In this document: positions 47,596 to 60,139 of the stretch, piece after piece | Numbering within the stretch: the stretch's first letter is position 1 | Layout of the letters: the number at the start of each line of letters is the position of its first letter | Assembly (NCBI GenBank): GCA_016648135.1 | Contig: JADDOH010007988.1 | Span: forward strand, 1-64,000 | Source of the DNA: Agrypnia vestita | Taxonomy: Eukaryota; Arthropoda; Insecta; Trichoptera; Phryganeidae | Direction: 5' to 3' | DNA length: 64,000 bases | The notes under the pieces: model-generated | Told to the model about the DNA's origin: nothing | The model's database searches: none | The model's input: only the letters and a program-made list of their open reading frames with translations | Translations under genes and position numbers: made by a program

Positions 47596-47599
47596 CCAC

Positions 47600-50460
47600 G
47601 AATAAAGTTACCTTTTTAATAAAAAATATATCTCCAGACGCCGGTCTCGCGGAATAGCGGGTATTTTTTGCCAAAAAATATGCTGGAAATTATTTTATTA
47701 AATTAAGTGGTTAATGTTACCCGAAAATTTTAGAATTCCAATGTATTTTAAATGATTAATTAATAAAAATCACAGTATAATTTGTTAGTTCCTTCACTTC
47801 GGATTTACTATATACCTACTAGTTTAGCCGATGCACTATATAAATCAGTTCTTGTGATGAGAAATGGATGCTGAAGAATTCGCATGGCTGCAAAATTGGT
47901 GGATTTAAATAAAACATACATATTAAGACGTTCATCAAATGTTCAATTATTGTTATCAGGATCCATAAAACATCACCAAATTATTTTATTTTTTTATAAA
48001 TATAAATAATTACTATTCAAAAACTAACGAAAATTCACGAGAGCGTCGGACCATTATTAAGAAAATTAATGTGAGTGTGTTTTCGTTCACACTTCATGGT
48101 AAATTTTTAAAATAATATATTTTAAAAAGCATCTAGCGTATCTTCCATGAAATATGATCCAAGAAAATTGTAGGTTTATCAAAGCAGATTAATCAAGAGA
48201 TAAAAACGATGTATTTAGTTTAATTACCAATTTTATTTTTAGGTAATTGTCTACACCCAAATCCCCGAAACATGTGAAAAATAAAGCAAGCAAAAAGCGC
48301 ATAAGGTAAAATCGTATATGATTACGCCCACCATAAAATGAGTAATCAGTAATCAATCTGTTCGGTCTTACTAAGTGGCGTTGTTTTGATTCGCTCACTT
48401 TCGAGTCACACGCATCGTGAGGCCATACATACGAGAAAGCTCCGCTTCAAATTGTGAGCATTCTTTAACCCTTCCCTAGCCACGCTGCAATAAATGTAGA
48501 CTATAGAACCATTTAAATCTGTAATAGTACCAAAAATATGTGCAATATACAATCCATTTTTTGGAAATCCTAAAACATTCACGCTTACAAATGACTAGTG
48601 TAAAACCAGTCATAATAACAAATCCTATTAAAAATAATTATAATTAATTCAATATGATGCTTATCGATTAATACCTTGAATGTCAGTTGCGATAAAAAAA
48701 ATATGTGATAAAATAAAATAAAAAGATAATATATTAATTAAACAAATTAACAAGTAATTGAAAATTAGAAAATTGCACAATTTTATTGTGAATTTACTGG
48801 GATATAGACCACAATCTCGGGGAAGGGTCGCCAGTACTACGTCTCATTCATTCATTAAATAAATAAAGATTAGGGGAAGGATGGGAAGTGATGAACGCAT
48901 TACATTGTGAGAATGCGATGAATTAAAATTATAATTTTTTCATTTACAATTTTCAGTGTGTATAGGTACTAAAAATATGAATAAAATATGAAAAAGCAGT
49001 TTAAAACTGTAAAATATTTTTTTATCGTTTGAAATGCTAAAAATTGCCATTTCGTTACGGTTACATGAATTGACATCATGGCCGCGTTCGGGTATTTTCT
49101 ATCGCGGTATGCTTAGGGTTAATGCATGTATTCTTGCTACACACATCGGCACACCATCGTGACGTGTGCATGTATTGTTGTATACACGAGTGCACCAATT
49201 TAACGCACACCAACGTGACATTGAAGAACTGCCTATGGGAGTCACGTTATTGAATTAGACGGCTATGCTGGACATTAGAATGCAGATATGGGACGAACAA
49301 TTACTGGATCGTAAATTACAGTCGCAATTATCAACACTGGAACAATTTTTATTATTACAGTTTGTTTATTAGCATAATTGCAAGGTGCTTTTGTATAAAT
49401 TTTTAATCAGACTACTACTTGGAGCGCTGCGGCTGTTTCCTTCCTTGTTTTGTGTAAATGTATTGTGTATATGTGTAAATGTATGTGTAATATAAGTATC
49501 TGGAAGCAGATATTCCATAATATGAAACTCTGGAATATCGAAGAGCACGTGCTGATCAAATATTACTTTACAAGTTACTGCTGGGACATATTGACTCTCC
49601 CAGTCAACTGGAGTTGAGCTCTGTCCACGTTCCACATAGACTTAACCGACAGACCATGTTTCAAGGAGTAGAACAACTTTTACACGTAATTCCTTCATCC
49701 ATCTCACATGACTATATAACGATAATTGACCAATATCATTTTTTTATCACTTACCTCACTACACTAAAAATACGTCTGACGAGTAGTACCTACATATATA
49801 CATATTGAGGCTTTCTCTCTCTCAACCCTAATTCTAATCTCTCACCCATTTTCAACTCATTTCTACTCTCATATCTATTGCTTCATTATATTTTATTTTC
49901 TATGCTGGATATTTATAACTATCAGCGGCATGCATTTGGTAAGTATCTACCTACACTAAAATAAGCTGTAGATCACTAGAGTTTCTACAAAATAGAACGC
50001 GTATTTTGTAATATTCCTACCACAACTATTATTATACTAAATACCTGTAGATTTTAATATACCATAATATTATTTTAATTAATTTCGTTGTTTTTTCAAA
50101 AATATATTTTTATGCACAACTCACGCTCCAATGTTCTGGCTGATTACATTGCCTATATAATCATTGGATTATTTATATTGCGCCGTCTATGTAAAAATTT
50201 TAGACAACTGCTTAGCCCTACAAAAATATTTTAAATTGAAAACTGTTGGCGAAATTATGTAGACGATTTTTTGAAAAGATGTCACTATTAAGGTTGCTAA
50301 AATAAATTAATACATTTTTTTAAATTAATTCTTTTTTTCGCTTTTTCCTTACTGTTGCAAAGCCAAGAATTAAGACAATGAGGTGCTGGGTGCTGATTTG
50401 GTTGCATGCAGTCGTATTTAGGAAGCTATGTCAATAATTAAAAATGTGCATGAAGTACAT
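47600..50460. other. Stretch without a recognisable gene
   Basis: Mostly AT-rich. CATTCATTCATTAAATAAATA near 48845 resembles a LINE tail. A GC-richer segment at 49080-49260 has no coding-like frame. Confidence 0.45.
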
Positions 50461-50469
50461 AATGTGAGG

Positions 50470-50692
50470 GATGTTCATCCATACTGCAGGTAGCGGCAAA
50501 TTAAATAACAACATGCCTTTATTTTATAATAAATGCCGTGGAGATACCGCGATACGCCATGACGTGTTTGCAAGCGGTCGCGTCGCTGGAACGCTTAACG
50601 TGCAAGCCGTAGCACGCCAGCGGCTGTTCTTCGAGCTATTAACATATTTTAAGGACAAGCCGCTCAAGCTTAGGTGGTATGGCAAAAATTAA
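50470..50692 (+). other. GC-richer block, possible regulatory element
   Basis: A 73-codon plus-strand frame covers it, but the translation is not recognisable and its CpG-rich core (AAGCGGTCGCGTCGCTGG) reads equally well as non-coding. It stands out from the surrounding AT-rich DNA. I favour a regulatory element over a gene. Confidence 0.3.
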
Positions 50693-50699
50693 AATTATA

Positions 50700-53600
50700 G
50701 AACTATGATATCTACATGAAATATTCAGTTCGGTTCAGAGCCAATAAATCAGCGTCTATTGGTTACATGACACTTTAATAACTTACTATATTTTTTGTAC
50801 ATTTTTTTATCAATATTTATTTATTTGCAACAGCGCTATTTATACATAAGATGTAAGTGTAATTATAAAATAATAAAGCCATGACAGAATGCACAGAATT
50901 ACATTAAAAAATGAAACAAATTATAGAAGTATACTGTAATATATTGAAATTATAACTATAGGTATGGCTTTACGTGAAATTTATATGTTGTTATATTTTA
51001 TTTTGGTTCATTTTATACGATATAATATTTTATTTTTTAAATGACACCATCAACAGGTCAATATTGACCCCGATAGATAGTCCTAAAGTATATTGATATT
51101 TTATTATTATTTTGTTATATTGTATACTAACATAACATAACACATAGCTTTTCCAATAGTAGCTATTACAGGTAAAAAACTATATTGTATTCAAATTAAA
51201 TTGTGACTCATTTTTTATTCTAGTATATACGATACCGCAAAAAATGTTACAGAAAAATTATACCTTTAGGTATATGTGATTTTCATAAAATATTTATTCA
51301 CTGCTCGCTCTCCTGATATTTTAACATGATGATATAAATATAGCTTTAAACCTTCACAGGATATGCCGAATACATTGACAGACTGAATCGGTCCATTAGT
51401 TCTTAAGGTAATAAACAGACTTTTATATTTTATGTATGTCTATCCCTAAAGTAATGAATGAATTTATCGATGGTAATTTAAAAACGTAACGAGACAAGTC
51501 TCGTTGGGTATGCGATATATCGGAGCAGTGGGAGCGACGTGGGGAAATTCAACAGAGATCGAACAGAGTGGCAGAGTAATTTAGGCCTCAAAATCCGTGA
51601 CGACGGTCACCACAGAGCGCCATCCATCACCTAATATCGTGGTCTAGTATGAGTCTGAGCACTCACCTTAGCCTTGCTAATCTTGCTATTATACATCTTG
51701 AATGTCTCGGTTTGATCCCGCTGGCTTGTATGAGAGAGCTGTATGCATGTTCCTCAGGGTGTCTGGGGAATCCTACGGTTCCAAGTTATTTAACCTCCTC
51801 CAATTTTGGATAGATTAGGTTAGGTATCACGTAAAATCAAAAAAATTAAGAACTGATATGCTTGCTTGACTGAGGGCAAGTGGGCCGGCGAAGAAGACCC
51901 ACCGCATACCCAGAGCCGTTTTTTGAGAAATAGCTCCCATATTGGCCCTACACTTTCGCCACCAAATTTGGCACTATTTTAATGCTAAAGCGGTCATCCC
52001 CACTACGTCCCTGACACTGTGTAGCCGGCGCGGCGAGGCGACCACACAAAACCTCTTCGCTGTGGTCCATGGATGACGAAATTATAATTTATTAGATGAA
52101 AATACAAAAAAAGCGAAATACAAAATATAAACAAGAACTACGTGAAATGCAGTGATATACAATATAGAAGAGAGTAGATACACAAGGTGAAAATAAATCA
52201 AAACCAAAAAAATAAAATTGTACATGATATAAAATGATATATAAAACAAATTAAGGTACACAATATGAAATTAAACCAAAAAAAAAAGAAAAAAAAAGTG
52301 TATATGATATATAAAGTATGATTACATGTCGTAACAGCCAGTGGAATACATGTCATAGTTTCATGAAAGGTAAACAAGGTGAATATTAAATACCTACAGT
52401 GTATGCAAAGGAAGAATAATATACGATGGGTGTGGAATACATGAATGAGTATTGAAAAACACATGGGTGACAACTTAAAATAAAAGTAGAAGGGAGAAAG
52501 CATTGCACTAAAATGTTTAAGATACATATTATGATAGACACATACATAGTCAAGTAATATTAAGTGAGAGTACAAAGTTGATGATTAAATACAATATTTA
52601 TAGTAAAATAAGAATAAATCAGTACAAGAATGAATGTTACAGATAAATATGAGTTGTCTTATTCTATGTATAGTTGGGCAAGTGGGCCAAGTATTAACAA
52701 TTGTCTGGGCCGGACGTTTCCTTCCAGTCCTCGATAAATCATGGCGCCCGCGCAGGTATGTAGGTAAAAATGCGCCGGTGGTGCGTTCTGGCAATCTTCG
52801 TATTCCAAAGTATAGATTTACATCTCCTACGAAGTGTAACTCATTTTTTACGGTAGTTTTAAAAATAATTGCCGCGCACCGCTACTTCGGTAAGAACCGA
52901 GAACCAGCGAGCATGAAAATCGATGATGATGGCGAGCGGCAAAATTACAACGTATTTTCTTTAAATCCACTCGTAAGTACGTAAATACATTGAATAATCA
53001 TTTTTAATGGATTGTTCGTATGGCGGAAATTCTTAGTAGGTAAACTGCATACAACATGGTATCTAGAAATACTATATCTATTTTTATTTCACCATTGAAA
53101 AGTTGCTAAAGAAATTTACTTACTATTTTTGAAGATTTTTTATTTTATTGTCATCATCATTTACTAATCATTTTGGCTGCTTCTAACAGATCTAAGTATT
53201 TTTCTCCACCCTGCGCCTTGGCTCGGAAACCTCGATAGGGACGTCCCTATGCTATCCAATGCCCTAAAATATTTTTTATGATGCAGGTATACTTACTTAG
53301 TCACTCGTTTACCCCGGTCCAAAACAGTGGACTTCCGGGGAGATCCCTGAAAGCAGTCATGTCCAAAAATGTATTATATTAAAATATTTATTATCTATTT
53401 AAATGATTTTAAAAAAATTCTCATATTGTATGTTTATTTATCTATGACAAATAATTATTATCTTTGTACAATTAGTGTAAATACATTCGATTCCTGATTT
53501 TTAGCCAGCCGTTTTTTCCGGGGCAATCCTGACTATGTTTGTTACAATGCGGGGCAAGCTAGTGGTTAAATGTGAAAAAAGGGGTTTTGGCAATTTCATT

Positions 53601-54330
53601 GAATGTATTTGACTTCATTATTGAGGACTATGTATGTAAATTTAGCGTTTGCATTGTGTTTTCCTTGAGATGATATTTTATAGCTGTAGAATTTTTACAT
53701 TATTTTATGGGCCTTGCCCATTGATAATATCTCAACATATTTTTAAATCTATTGTATTCACACGATTTAGAGAGTGCACTTCAATGATTATTTTGCATGT
53801 TTTTTTAATTAATTTTTTTTACCGTTGCTGTTTTGCCATTGAAAATGGTAGTCTTAGTAGATATTTGTCTTAAATATGTCTTCAAATAGGCATTTTCACG
53901 CACCAACTGACTTGCTAATATCCGCGGGACGTTTTTCCTCAATTATGTGATTTGATAAATTTTTAAACAGTCTATTGATTTTTCATTTGTGCGCGATTTT
54001 ATATTCCTTGACGTCACAGATTCCGTTTATCATCGTGACAATTATAGAATCGGATAATACAAAGCAATAAACGTTGCCAGCGCCAACACAAAGGTTATAA
54101 AAAAACAAAAGCTTTGGTTCTGATCTGTGCTCCCCGGTAATTGTTTTAAAATGCCTCGTGATACACGATAACGGACAAACGTGCGTAAGGGTGAAACTAC
54201 AAAATACCTTCCCCTGTATCATAAACATGCTCCCGATTTTTTTATCTAGCAATTATTGCCAAGTCTAATGCATACTGGGCAATAATTTTGGTATCTACCT
54301 ACTTATTTTACTAGAAAATTTATTAAAGTA
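50700..54330. other. Stretch without a recognisable gene
   Basis: GGTCAATATTGACC at 51056-51069 is a perfect palindrome. 51840-52080 is GC-richer and may be an old repeat. 52190-52620 is purine-rich and low-complexity. 52634-52984 holds an open frame with no recognisable product. No gene is called. Confidence 0.4.
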
Positions 54331-54331
54331 A

Positions 54332-54627
54332 CTAGCTGCAACACGTCAAAAATGACGGAACATTGGTTCGCGTCTTTGCTAAGACTTGGTTTACATTTAC
54401 AGTATATTTTTGGAGGTCCACATTTTTGGTAGCACCGTGCGTAGAGCGGCCGGTTCGGGTTTGCTGGCCCGGGGTTCAAGCACCATCTCCGGCCTTTAAT
54501 TTGCTTTTTTTAAATCGTAAATTCAAACGAAATTACGGACATTACACGAAGTTACGGATGGATAGAGAGATAGACAGACAGATGAACGCACAGACAGACG
54601 AACAGACAACGAAATTGTTATGTTTGA
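54332..54627 (-). mobile_element. Non-autonomous Helitron, complete, minus strand
   Basis: On the minus strand it starts TCAAACATAACAATTTCG (54627) after an A and ends GTTGCAGCTAG (54332) before a T. The hairpin CGTCA/TGACG lies just inside the end. Length is 296 bp, against 762 bp for the 29377 copy, so it has a large internal deletion or is a shorter subfamily. It retains the tRNA-like segment antisense to the element (plus strand GGCCCGGGGTTCAAGC). Confidence 0.85.
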
Positions 54628-54826
54628 TTTTTATCTTCATATTTTGGTACTTATTTCACGCCTATAAAGCCAACAATTTTTAAAAATTTTACGGAATATC
54701 AAAGATTTACGAAACAATATAATGCATGTATACAATGTTATACTGATTCGTAATTCTTGTAAAATTTGGTGGTGTTTGTCACAACTGTTGGATGAATACA
54801 GTTATCTAGTAGTACCTGAGGAGAAT

Positions 54827-54975
54827 TAAGAGGCCGACAGGCCACCCTAAAATCTGCTGAACCGACGGAATTCTGCAGACATACGTGGCAGCGAATAATA
54901 ATGGACAGAGAAAAGTGGGATTTTATCCATCGATGAATAGAAAACGGCCGATGATGATGATAATGATATATAATA
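54827..54975 (+). mobile_element. LINE 3' end with GATGATGAT tail
   Basis: A broken plus-strand frame gives TLKSAEPTEFCRHTW then MDREKWDFIHR, corresponding to the DREKW segment at the end of LINE ORF2, followed by GCCGATGATGATGATAATG. Confidence 0.6.
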
Positions 54976-54979
54976 TACT

Positions 54980-56035
54980 TTATCCTTCTTGTACTAGAAG
55001 AGTTAAGCCAGCAAAACAAAATTACACAGGAAAGGCGAAAAACGTTTAACTCCCTCATTTTTATTTTAATGGCGGTAATGATCTGTAATTCTGATGCGTC
55101 TGCACTCAAGGACGACCACGCCCGCATCCATTGGGCTCGGTGAAAAAATGTAGGCGACGTTCGCTTAAAGTCCCTTTGGATGGTTGGGCCCTTTTCTATT
55201 AAATATAGTGTACTTGATACCTAAAGATACCCTTGAATATAAATGATATTTACATGTCAAATTCAACGATGGTGGAATTTTTTATTAGGTAGTAGGGGTG
55301 GACAGAACTTTCATCTCTACTATTAATAACATTACCTTACATTACATCTATTTCAAATAAACAAAATATAATCTGTAAATTCAAAATCGATTTTAAAACT
55401 AATGTGAAAATATGTATTTATTATTTTTTGTCTAACAATTTGCCAAATAAATTTTAATCGTTTTCATTTTATTTGAAAAAAAATAAAAATAATAAATGTA
55501 AAACTGTTAATCTATTAGATTAAAATCTGTAAAACTATTTAATCTATAAAACGGTTAATCTATCTCACTCCTAAATTTTATTTTTATCGTCAGCTTTAAC
55601 TAAAATTTAAATTAGAAGTATAGACAAAATCATAAACAAAATATAAAGTGAGTTTTACATATAACTAATTAGGAACTAAAGAGAAACTATTTGCGTAAAA
55701 CAGATTTTGGTAATTTATAATATTTAATTTGCTATAAACGTTTTTCTTAATTTTCTTAATGTTATTTGCATGTGAAATTTCAAAACCTTTTAATACAAAA
55801 AGAATGTTTTGTTTCCAAAACATGAATGGCAAATTCAGAATAGTTATTGTTGGTCTGCGGTTGTAACCAAAAAGTGGACTTTTCAATAGTTATCAGAAGG
55901 AACGCCTTTACTCCAATGCAAATGAAACTGATATACATTAACGATACTACACATTTAGATAACATTTATGTGCTTCATTATAATCGATGAAATGAACGTT
56001 GTGCGATATTGTAAGCATTACGGGTAGGATCACAT
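54980..56035. other. AT-rich stretch without a gene
   Basis: TAATCTATNNNAT-like units recur near 55508-55565 (AAAACTGTTAATCTATT, AAAACTATTTAATCTAT, AAAACGGTTAATCTAT), a small degenerate tandem repeat. Nothing else is seen. Confidence 0.5.
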
Positions 56036-56039
56036 TAGG

Positions 56040-56400
56040 GCACCTTCCTCGCAAGCGTCGACAACGCGCGCCGGGAATGTGGCATTAATCAAACTTACAA
56101 GGCATGCGCACTAGTGAGTGGTTTATTCCAGTCGAATCAGAGACGCCATAAATCCAGGCAAACCCGTTTCCCGACTTATCAAAACAATCCACCGAGCCGG
56201 CACTCGAAATGGCAATCCTCCCGTAAAAATGCGCCGACCGATCGAGGCTGGTCTATGGTAAATGGGTGACCGAATGGTCTTGTCTGTGATTTCACTTCAA
56301 CGGCCACAAATCAAAAGGTTCCATCTCATGTTGCAGCTCTTCTGTACCATTTCCTGCCCTTGCAACGACGAGGTATCAACTGAAATTTGCGTCAAACTGA
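56040..56400. promoter_or_regulatory. Possible conserved regulatory element
   Basis: About 360 bp of balanced base composition without homopolymer runs, unlike the surrounding DNA, and with no open frame of note on either strand. Such blocks within a large intron or gene desert are often enhancers. The call rests on composition only. Confidence 0.25.
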
Positions 56401-56431
56401 GATATATCTTCAATTAATTAATATTTCGGAC

Positions 56432-56562
56432 CGGTTGCATCAACTTGTTTATAGTAATCTTTCATTTAAATCATTTTTGTCTTTTCTACCAATAAAACAA
56501 CTCGTTTTCTTAAAATCCATGCTTCAAACGAAAGATTACTATAAACCAAGTTGATGCAACTG
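56432..56562. mobile_element. MITE with 30-bp inverted repeats
   Basis: GTTGCATCAACTTG, then TTTATAGTAATCTTTC at the left (from 56434) is matched by the inverse at the right (to 56560) with one single-base gap. The arms continue less well inward. Total length is about 130 bp. A target duplication is not obvious. Confidence 0.8.
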
Positions 56563-56569
56563 TTGTAGT

Positions 56570-58490
56570 GTTGAAACTTCATACAAAAAACTGATTCCTA
56601 ATTTTGAGCACGTTATTTGTATCCAGTAACTGTATGGAATATTTCGTCCCTTTAGAGGTAGAACTCACTAACCGAAGTATTGGCCAAAACGACTTATGAC
56701 TACAAACATTCATATTTTTCCATCTCTATTCCAGGTAAAAATCAATAAGTGAAAATTCCGTGTCTATTTATAATTATTTAGTGGTAAAACTTATAACTTG
56801 AATGTTTTCAATAATTATAATATCACATTTTGAATGTAAAATGTCATTATCTCAAAACTCTAGAATGTTACTAGTGAATTTTCCTCTGAAAAGACGATTT
56901 ATTCTCTGAATTGTTGCTCTTTTTTTCCATAGATATTCTTCACACTTGATAAGGATTTGCCCCATTGCAAATTAAATTCCTTTCTATAAATTTTGTTTTA
57001 AAATTTTTTATTTGTCACTTTGGTAATGTTATTGTAATATATTATTATATATGTAAATAAAAATAACTCATAAAAAAATTAGTAGATATTAAGAGTAGGT
57101 ATAGAAATTCATATTGGAGTATGGAATCGGTCCGAAAAATGTGCACCTAGATTTGAATGGGAATAGGAATAAGATTCCGGCGAGACAGTGTTGAACTGGA
57201 TGTGGGTTTAAGTGAGTAGATGAATCTAGATGGGAAGTTGTATCGAACACTACAGCGATTTTGAAAGGGACTCCAATTATTTTGACCGGAAAGCGGTCTC
57301 TAATTACGTGGTCAAGCCACATCAGCGACCCCGAGGGCCTAGCAGTACGAGTCTGTAAGGCAGGTTGTTTTTTTTTTTGCTAGGTTTTTGTTTAGTTAAT
57401 TTGTATTACGTAGCTAACGAAATTGATTTAGTATCTAATTATTATTTTATTATATTTAGTTTTACGTTTAAGCGTGGTATAATAACGAAGATTTAGCTTC
57501 GAAATCCCGTGATTTTTCACGGGTACACCAGTACAAATATATTTTTTGAAATATCACACTTCACTGTACGTCTTTTTTTACCATTTTCGAATTCGAAGTC
57601 AAATTTGATCGATTTTCAGCGAGACAATAATTATTTCCCATTAAAAGCAGATAAAAGATATAAAATAATAGACGTCTCATTGAAAAGGTAAATTTTGTGG
57701 ATCAAATTTAATGTATATCAATATATGGTATTTTAAAGTGAAATGCATTCTACCGACAGTAGAAAGTTACGGATTGTAGACACTGATAAATTTTTTTTCG
57801 ATAGTGAGATATTTTATTGTATAGTGATTTTTTTTAATAACTTTTATTATTCCGTAGTATGTCTGTGAGCATATTTTTTCTATACCTAATTGTTAGTTTG
57901 TTAGTATCCGGAGTGTACAGTACAGTAGGTATAACAGAGAACAGCTTACAGCATCAGACCCATATTGAGATTCATTTTTTGTGAACATGCTTTATGAGTA
58001 TCTTATTCGGCCGGTCGTAAATAACACGATGCGAGGATATAAATAAATGAATTGGCATTTGAAAATTGACAGCGTGACTAAGCTTGCATATATATATAAA
58101 GAAGTAGGTAGGTATTACAGTCTGTCCCAGGCGTACCTATAAGTCCCCGCACTGTCTGTGTTCGTGCGCAGAAACCAGAAGTGAATAACATGTTCGTCTA
58201 CAAATTAGAGTAAGAAAAAATATTTAACAATTTAAAAAAAAAAAAAATCTACGTACTAATATAGGTACCATCGAAGAACAAAGACATATAGAAGTAAGCG
58301 ATACCTAGAAGTAAATGGTTCTAAAGCATAAAAAAATAGTGCTCAGGAAAACTATTAGGTAAGATTTTCTGTGTTAGTTTGAAATTATTATACATCTAAT
58401 AAACATATGAGAAAAATCTTATTCTTAGAGATATTTTGATTTAAAACACTTAAATTGTTTTTTAAAGTGTAGGTACCCATTTAAAAAAAT
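56570..58490. other. Stretch without a recognisable gene
   Basis: 57100-57350 is less AT-rich and has a minus-strand frame of 77 codons I cannot identify. CCCGTGATTTTTCACGGG at 57505-57522 is an 18-bp hairpin (CCCGTGA/TCACGGG). The remainder is AT-rich. Confidence 0.4.
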
Positions 58491-58495
58491 TCAAA

Positions 58496-58735
58496 ATGTA
58501 TCGTATAAGAACAAAGGCAGAATATCAAAAAAAAAAAATTATAAATGTTTGAATTAGGATTACCAATTTAAAATTTGTATGTATCTCTTCCAAAATCTTG
58601 TTTTCTATAAATTTATAGGCTATGTTTACTATAAAATTTCGAATTCAGTACATTATAAATTAGTAATCCTCGATGACTGCATTATTTTTTTTTAATATTG
58701 TTGCCTTTGCTTTTATACCCCACATATATTTTATT
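58496..58735. mobile_element. MITE copy, same family as 31556
   Basis: Contains GAATTCAGTACATTATAAAT and TTAGTAATCCTCGATGACTG, near-identical to the centre of the 31556 element, and the inverted arms AACAAAGGCAGAATATC and AATATTGTTGCCTTTGC. The outer arms are eroded. Confidence 0.7.
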
Positions 58736-58862
58736 TTAATATTTTTAATTTTTTTTTTACAAAATACATATAAAGTGTTTATCTAGAACTCATAAGTACT
58801 CAGTGTACCGATTACAAGCGCCAAAAGCACCAAAGGCTAGAAAAAGTCATGTAGATGTATTG

Positions 58863-58930
58863 TGACCTCGCCGGGAATCGAACTCGGTATGAGAAGCCGC
58901 GTCCATGTCCACTGGACTACGAGGGCCGTT
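58863..58930 (-). repeat. tRNA-like SINE head
   Basis: The minus strand reads GGCCCTCGTAGTCCAGTGGA (A box), CGCGGCTTCTCATACC, then B box GAGTTCGATTCCC and GGCGAGGTCAC. The stems are imperfect. The 3' part matches the SINE fragment at 17071. Confidence 0.65.
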
Positions 58931-59044
58931 ATCTAATTTACCGTACATATTTTTCTCGAACTTAATTTAAAATCGTAAAAAGGTTTGCGTCTCCTCCCTC
59001 TATTGTCAAACGTCCCTGAAGAGCCAGCGAATACTATAAATGCA

Positions 59045-59215
59045 TAATAATAGGTGCTCGCCCACCCACACCCCGCTCCACGCGCGACACTGCACTTGTG
59101 TACGTCATCGGTTGCGTGGCCCGGACACGTGGTCCGCAACTGTCACACGAACGGTTTGACAGCTCCGGAGAGAACAGTCACTGAGGCGGGAGGCTGACGT
59201 GATGTCAAATAATTT
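59045..59215. other. GC-rich block with CRE-like sites
   Basis: CCACACCCCGCTCCACGCG, TACGTCATC and GCTGACGTGATG occur within 170 bp. The frames in it are not recognisable. It may be a regulatory element. Confidence 0.25.
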
Positions 59216-59486
59216 GCATGCTGTTGTGAAAGTGAACTCGATACTGCAAGTTCTGTTATCATGGAAGGTTTTCACTTTGGCGCAGTAGTGGGTGGGATAA
59301 TTGTACTACACTTTAAAAATATCTGCATGCATACACAACACGTTAAAAATCAATTTAAAAAAAATGCATATACGAAAATCATGTAAGAACAATATTTTTA
59401 CTATTTTCAAACTAACCTAAATGAATCAAGATATATTATAGATTTGTCATAGAGACGGAAACTATTTTTTATGGAAAAGTAGATAT

Positions 59487-59569
59487 GTAAGTCTTTTTGG
59501 GCGTTCATAAGGCTTATGACCTATCTTACGGCTGGCTTAAGTGATCACTTTACACAGGGTAACGTTCAC
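59487..59569. repeat. Dispersed repeat, copy 2
   Basis: Same order of motifs as at 42608: AAGTCTTTTTG, GGCTTATGACCT, CTTAAGTGATCACTTTACAC and GTTCAC, in the same orientation. Confidence 0.6.
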
Positions 59570-59866
59570 AATTCCACCCATGACAGACTACCACATAGTC
59601 AAATTTTTCGAGGTTGTATATGTGTTTAATTTGCACATCTTGTTTAATATTTGAGTTGTATTTTTACTAACCCCTACCTGTGGTCGAAATTTGTCGTTCC
59701 CATAAACGAGTACAGATGTCGCCATTGGTAATCAGATATCTATATTTTTAATTTAAGTTTTCCAACCAATATTCTTTTAATATTTGATTTTGTCCCCCTG
59801 GGGATATAATCCAATATTGTGTTCATGATAAATTTGAACATACCTACTTAATTCTGAAAGCTATAT

Positions 59867-60135
59867 GAAAGCGCCACAATCTTCTGCCCGACACACAACT
59901 CTCGCCTCATCCACATTCGTACACCTTAGCAGGCAAGCCCACCGATTGTTGATTGATCACCTAACATGACCGTCTTCCATTATCTGATTAATCTGATCAT
60001 CTGGCGTCGTCGACATTTGCGTCAAGTACCTAACTAAGCATACAATATTTAATACCTGGGGTCAGGTATTTAACAAGTATTACAAATATGAATCTATTCT
60101 GCTGTTTGCCCCGCGAGGAAACGGCGTGATCAAAG
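59867..60135. mobile_element. Second head-to-head pair of LINE 3' fragments
   Basis: The minus-strand part (59867-60015) corresponds to the decayed LINE tail at 9580-9740 (CATCCACATTCRT, AAGAYGGTCATGTTAGG-like order). The plus-strand part near 60075-60135 reads ESILLFAPRGNGVI and ends GAGGAAACGGCGTGAT, the same 3' terminus as at 33121. The arrangement repeats that seen at 32.75-33.15 kb. Confidence 0.5.
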
Positions 60136-60139
60136 TTGT

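Noticed and set aside
52634..52984. 116-codon plus-strand frame, and a mini-exon ATGGCGCCCGCGCAG/GTATGT at 52741
   Set aside because: The frame is unrecognisable; the mini-exon would code five residues and has only a donor in its favour.
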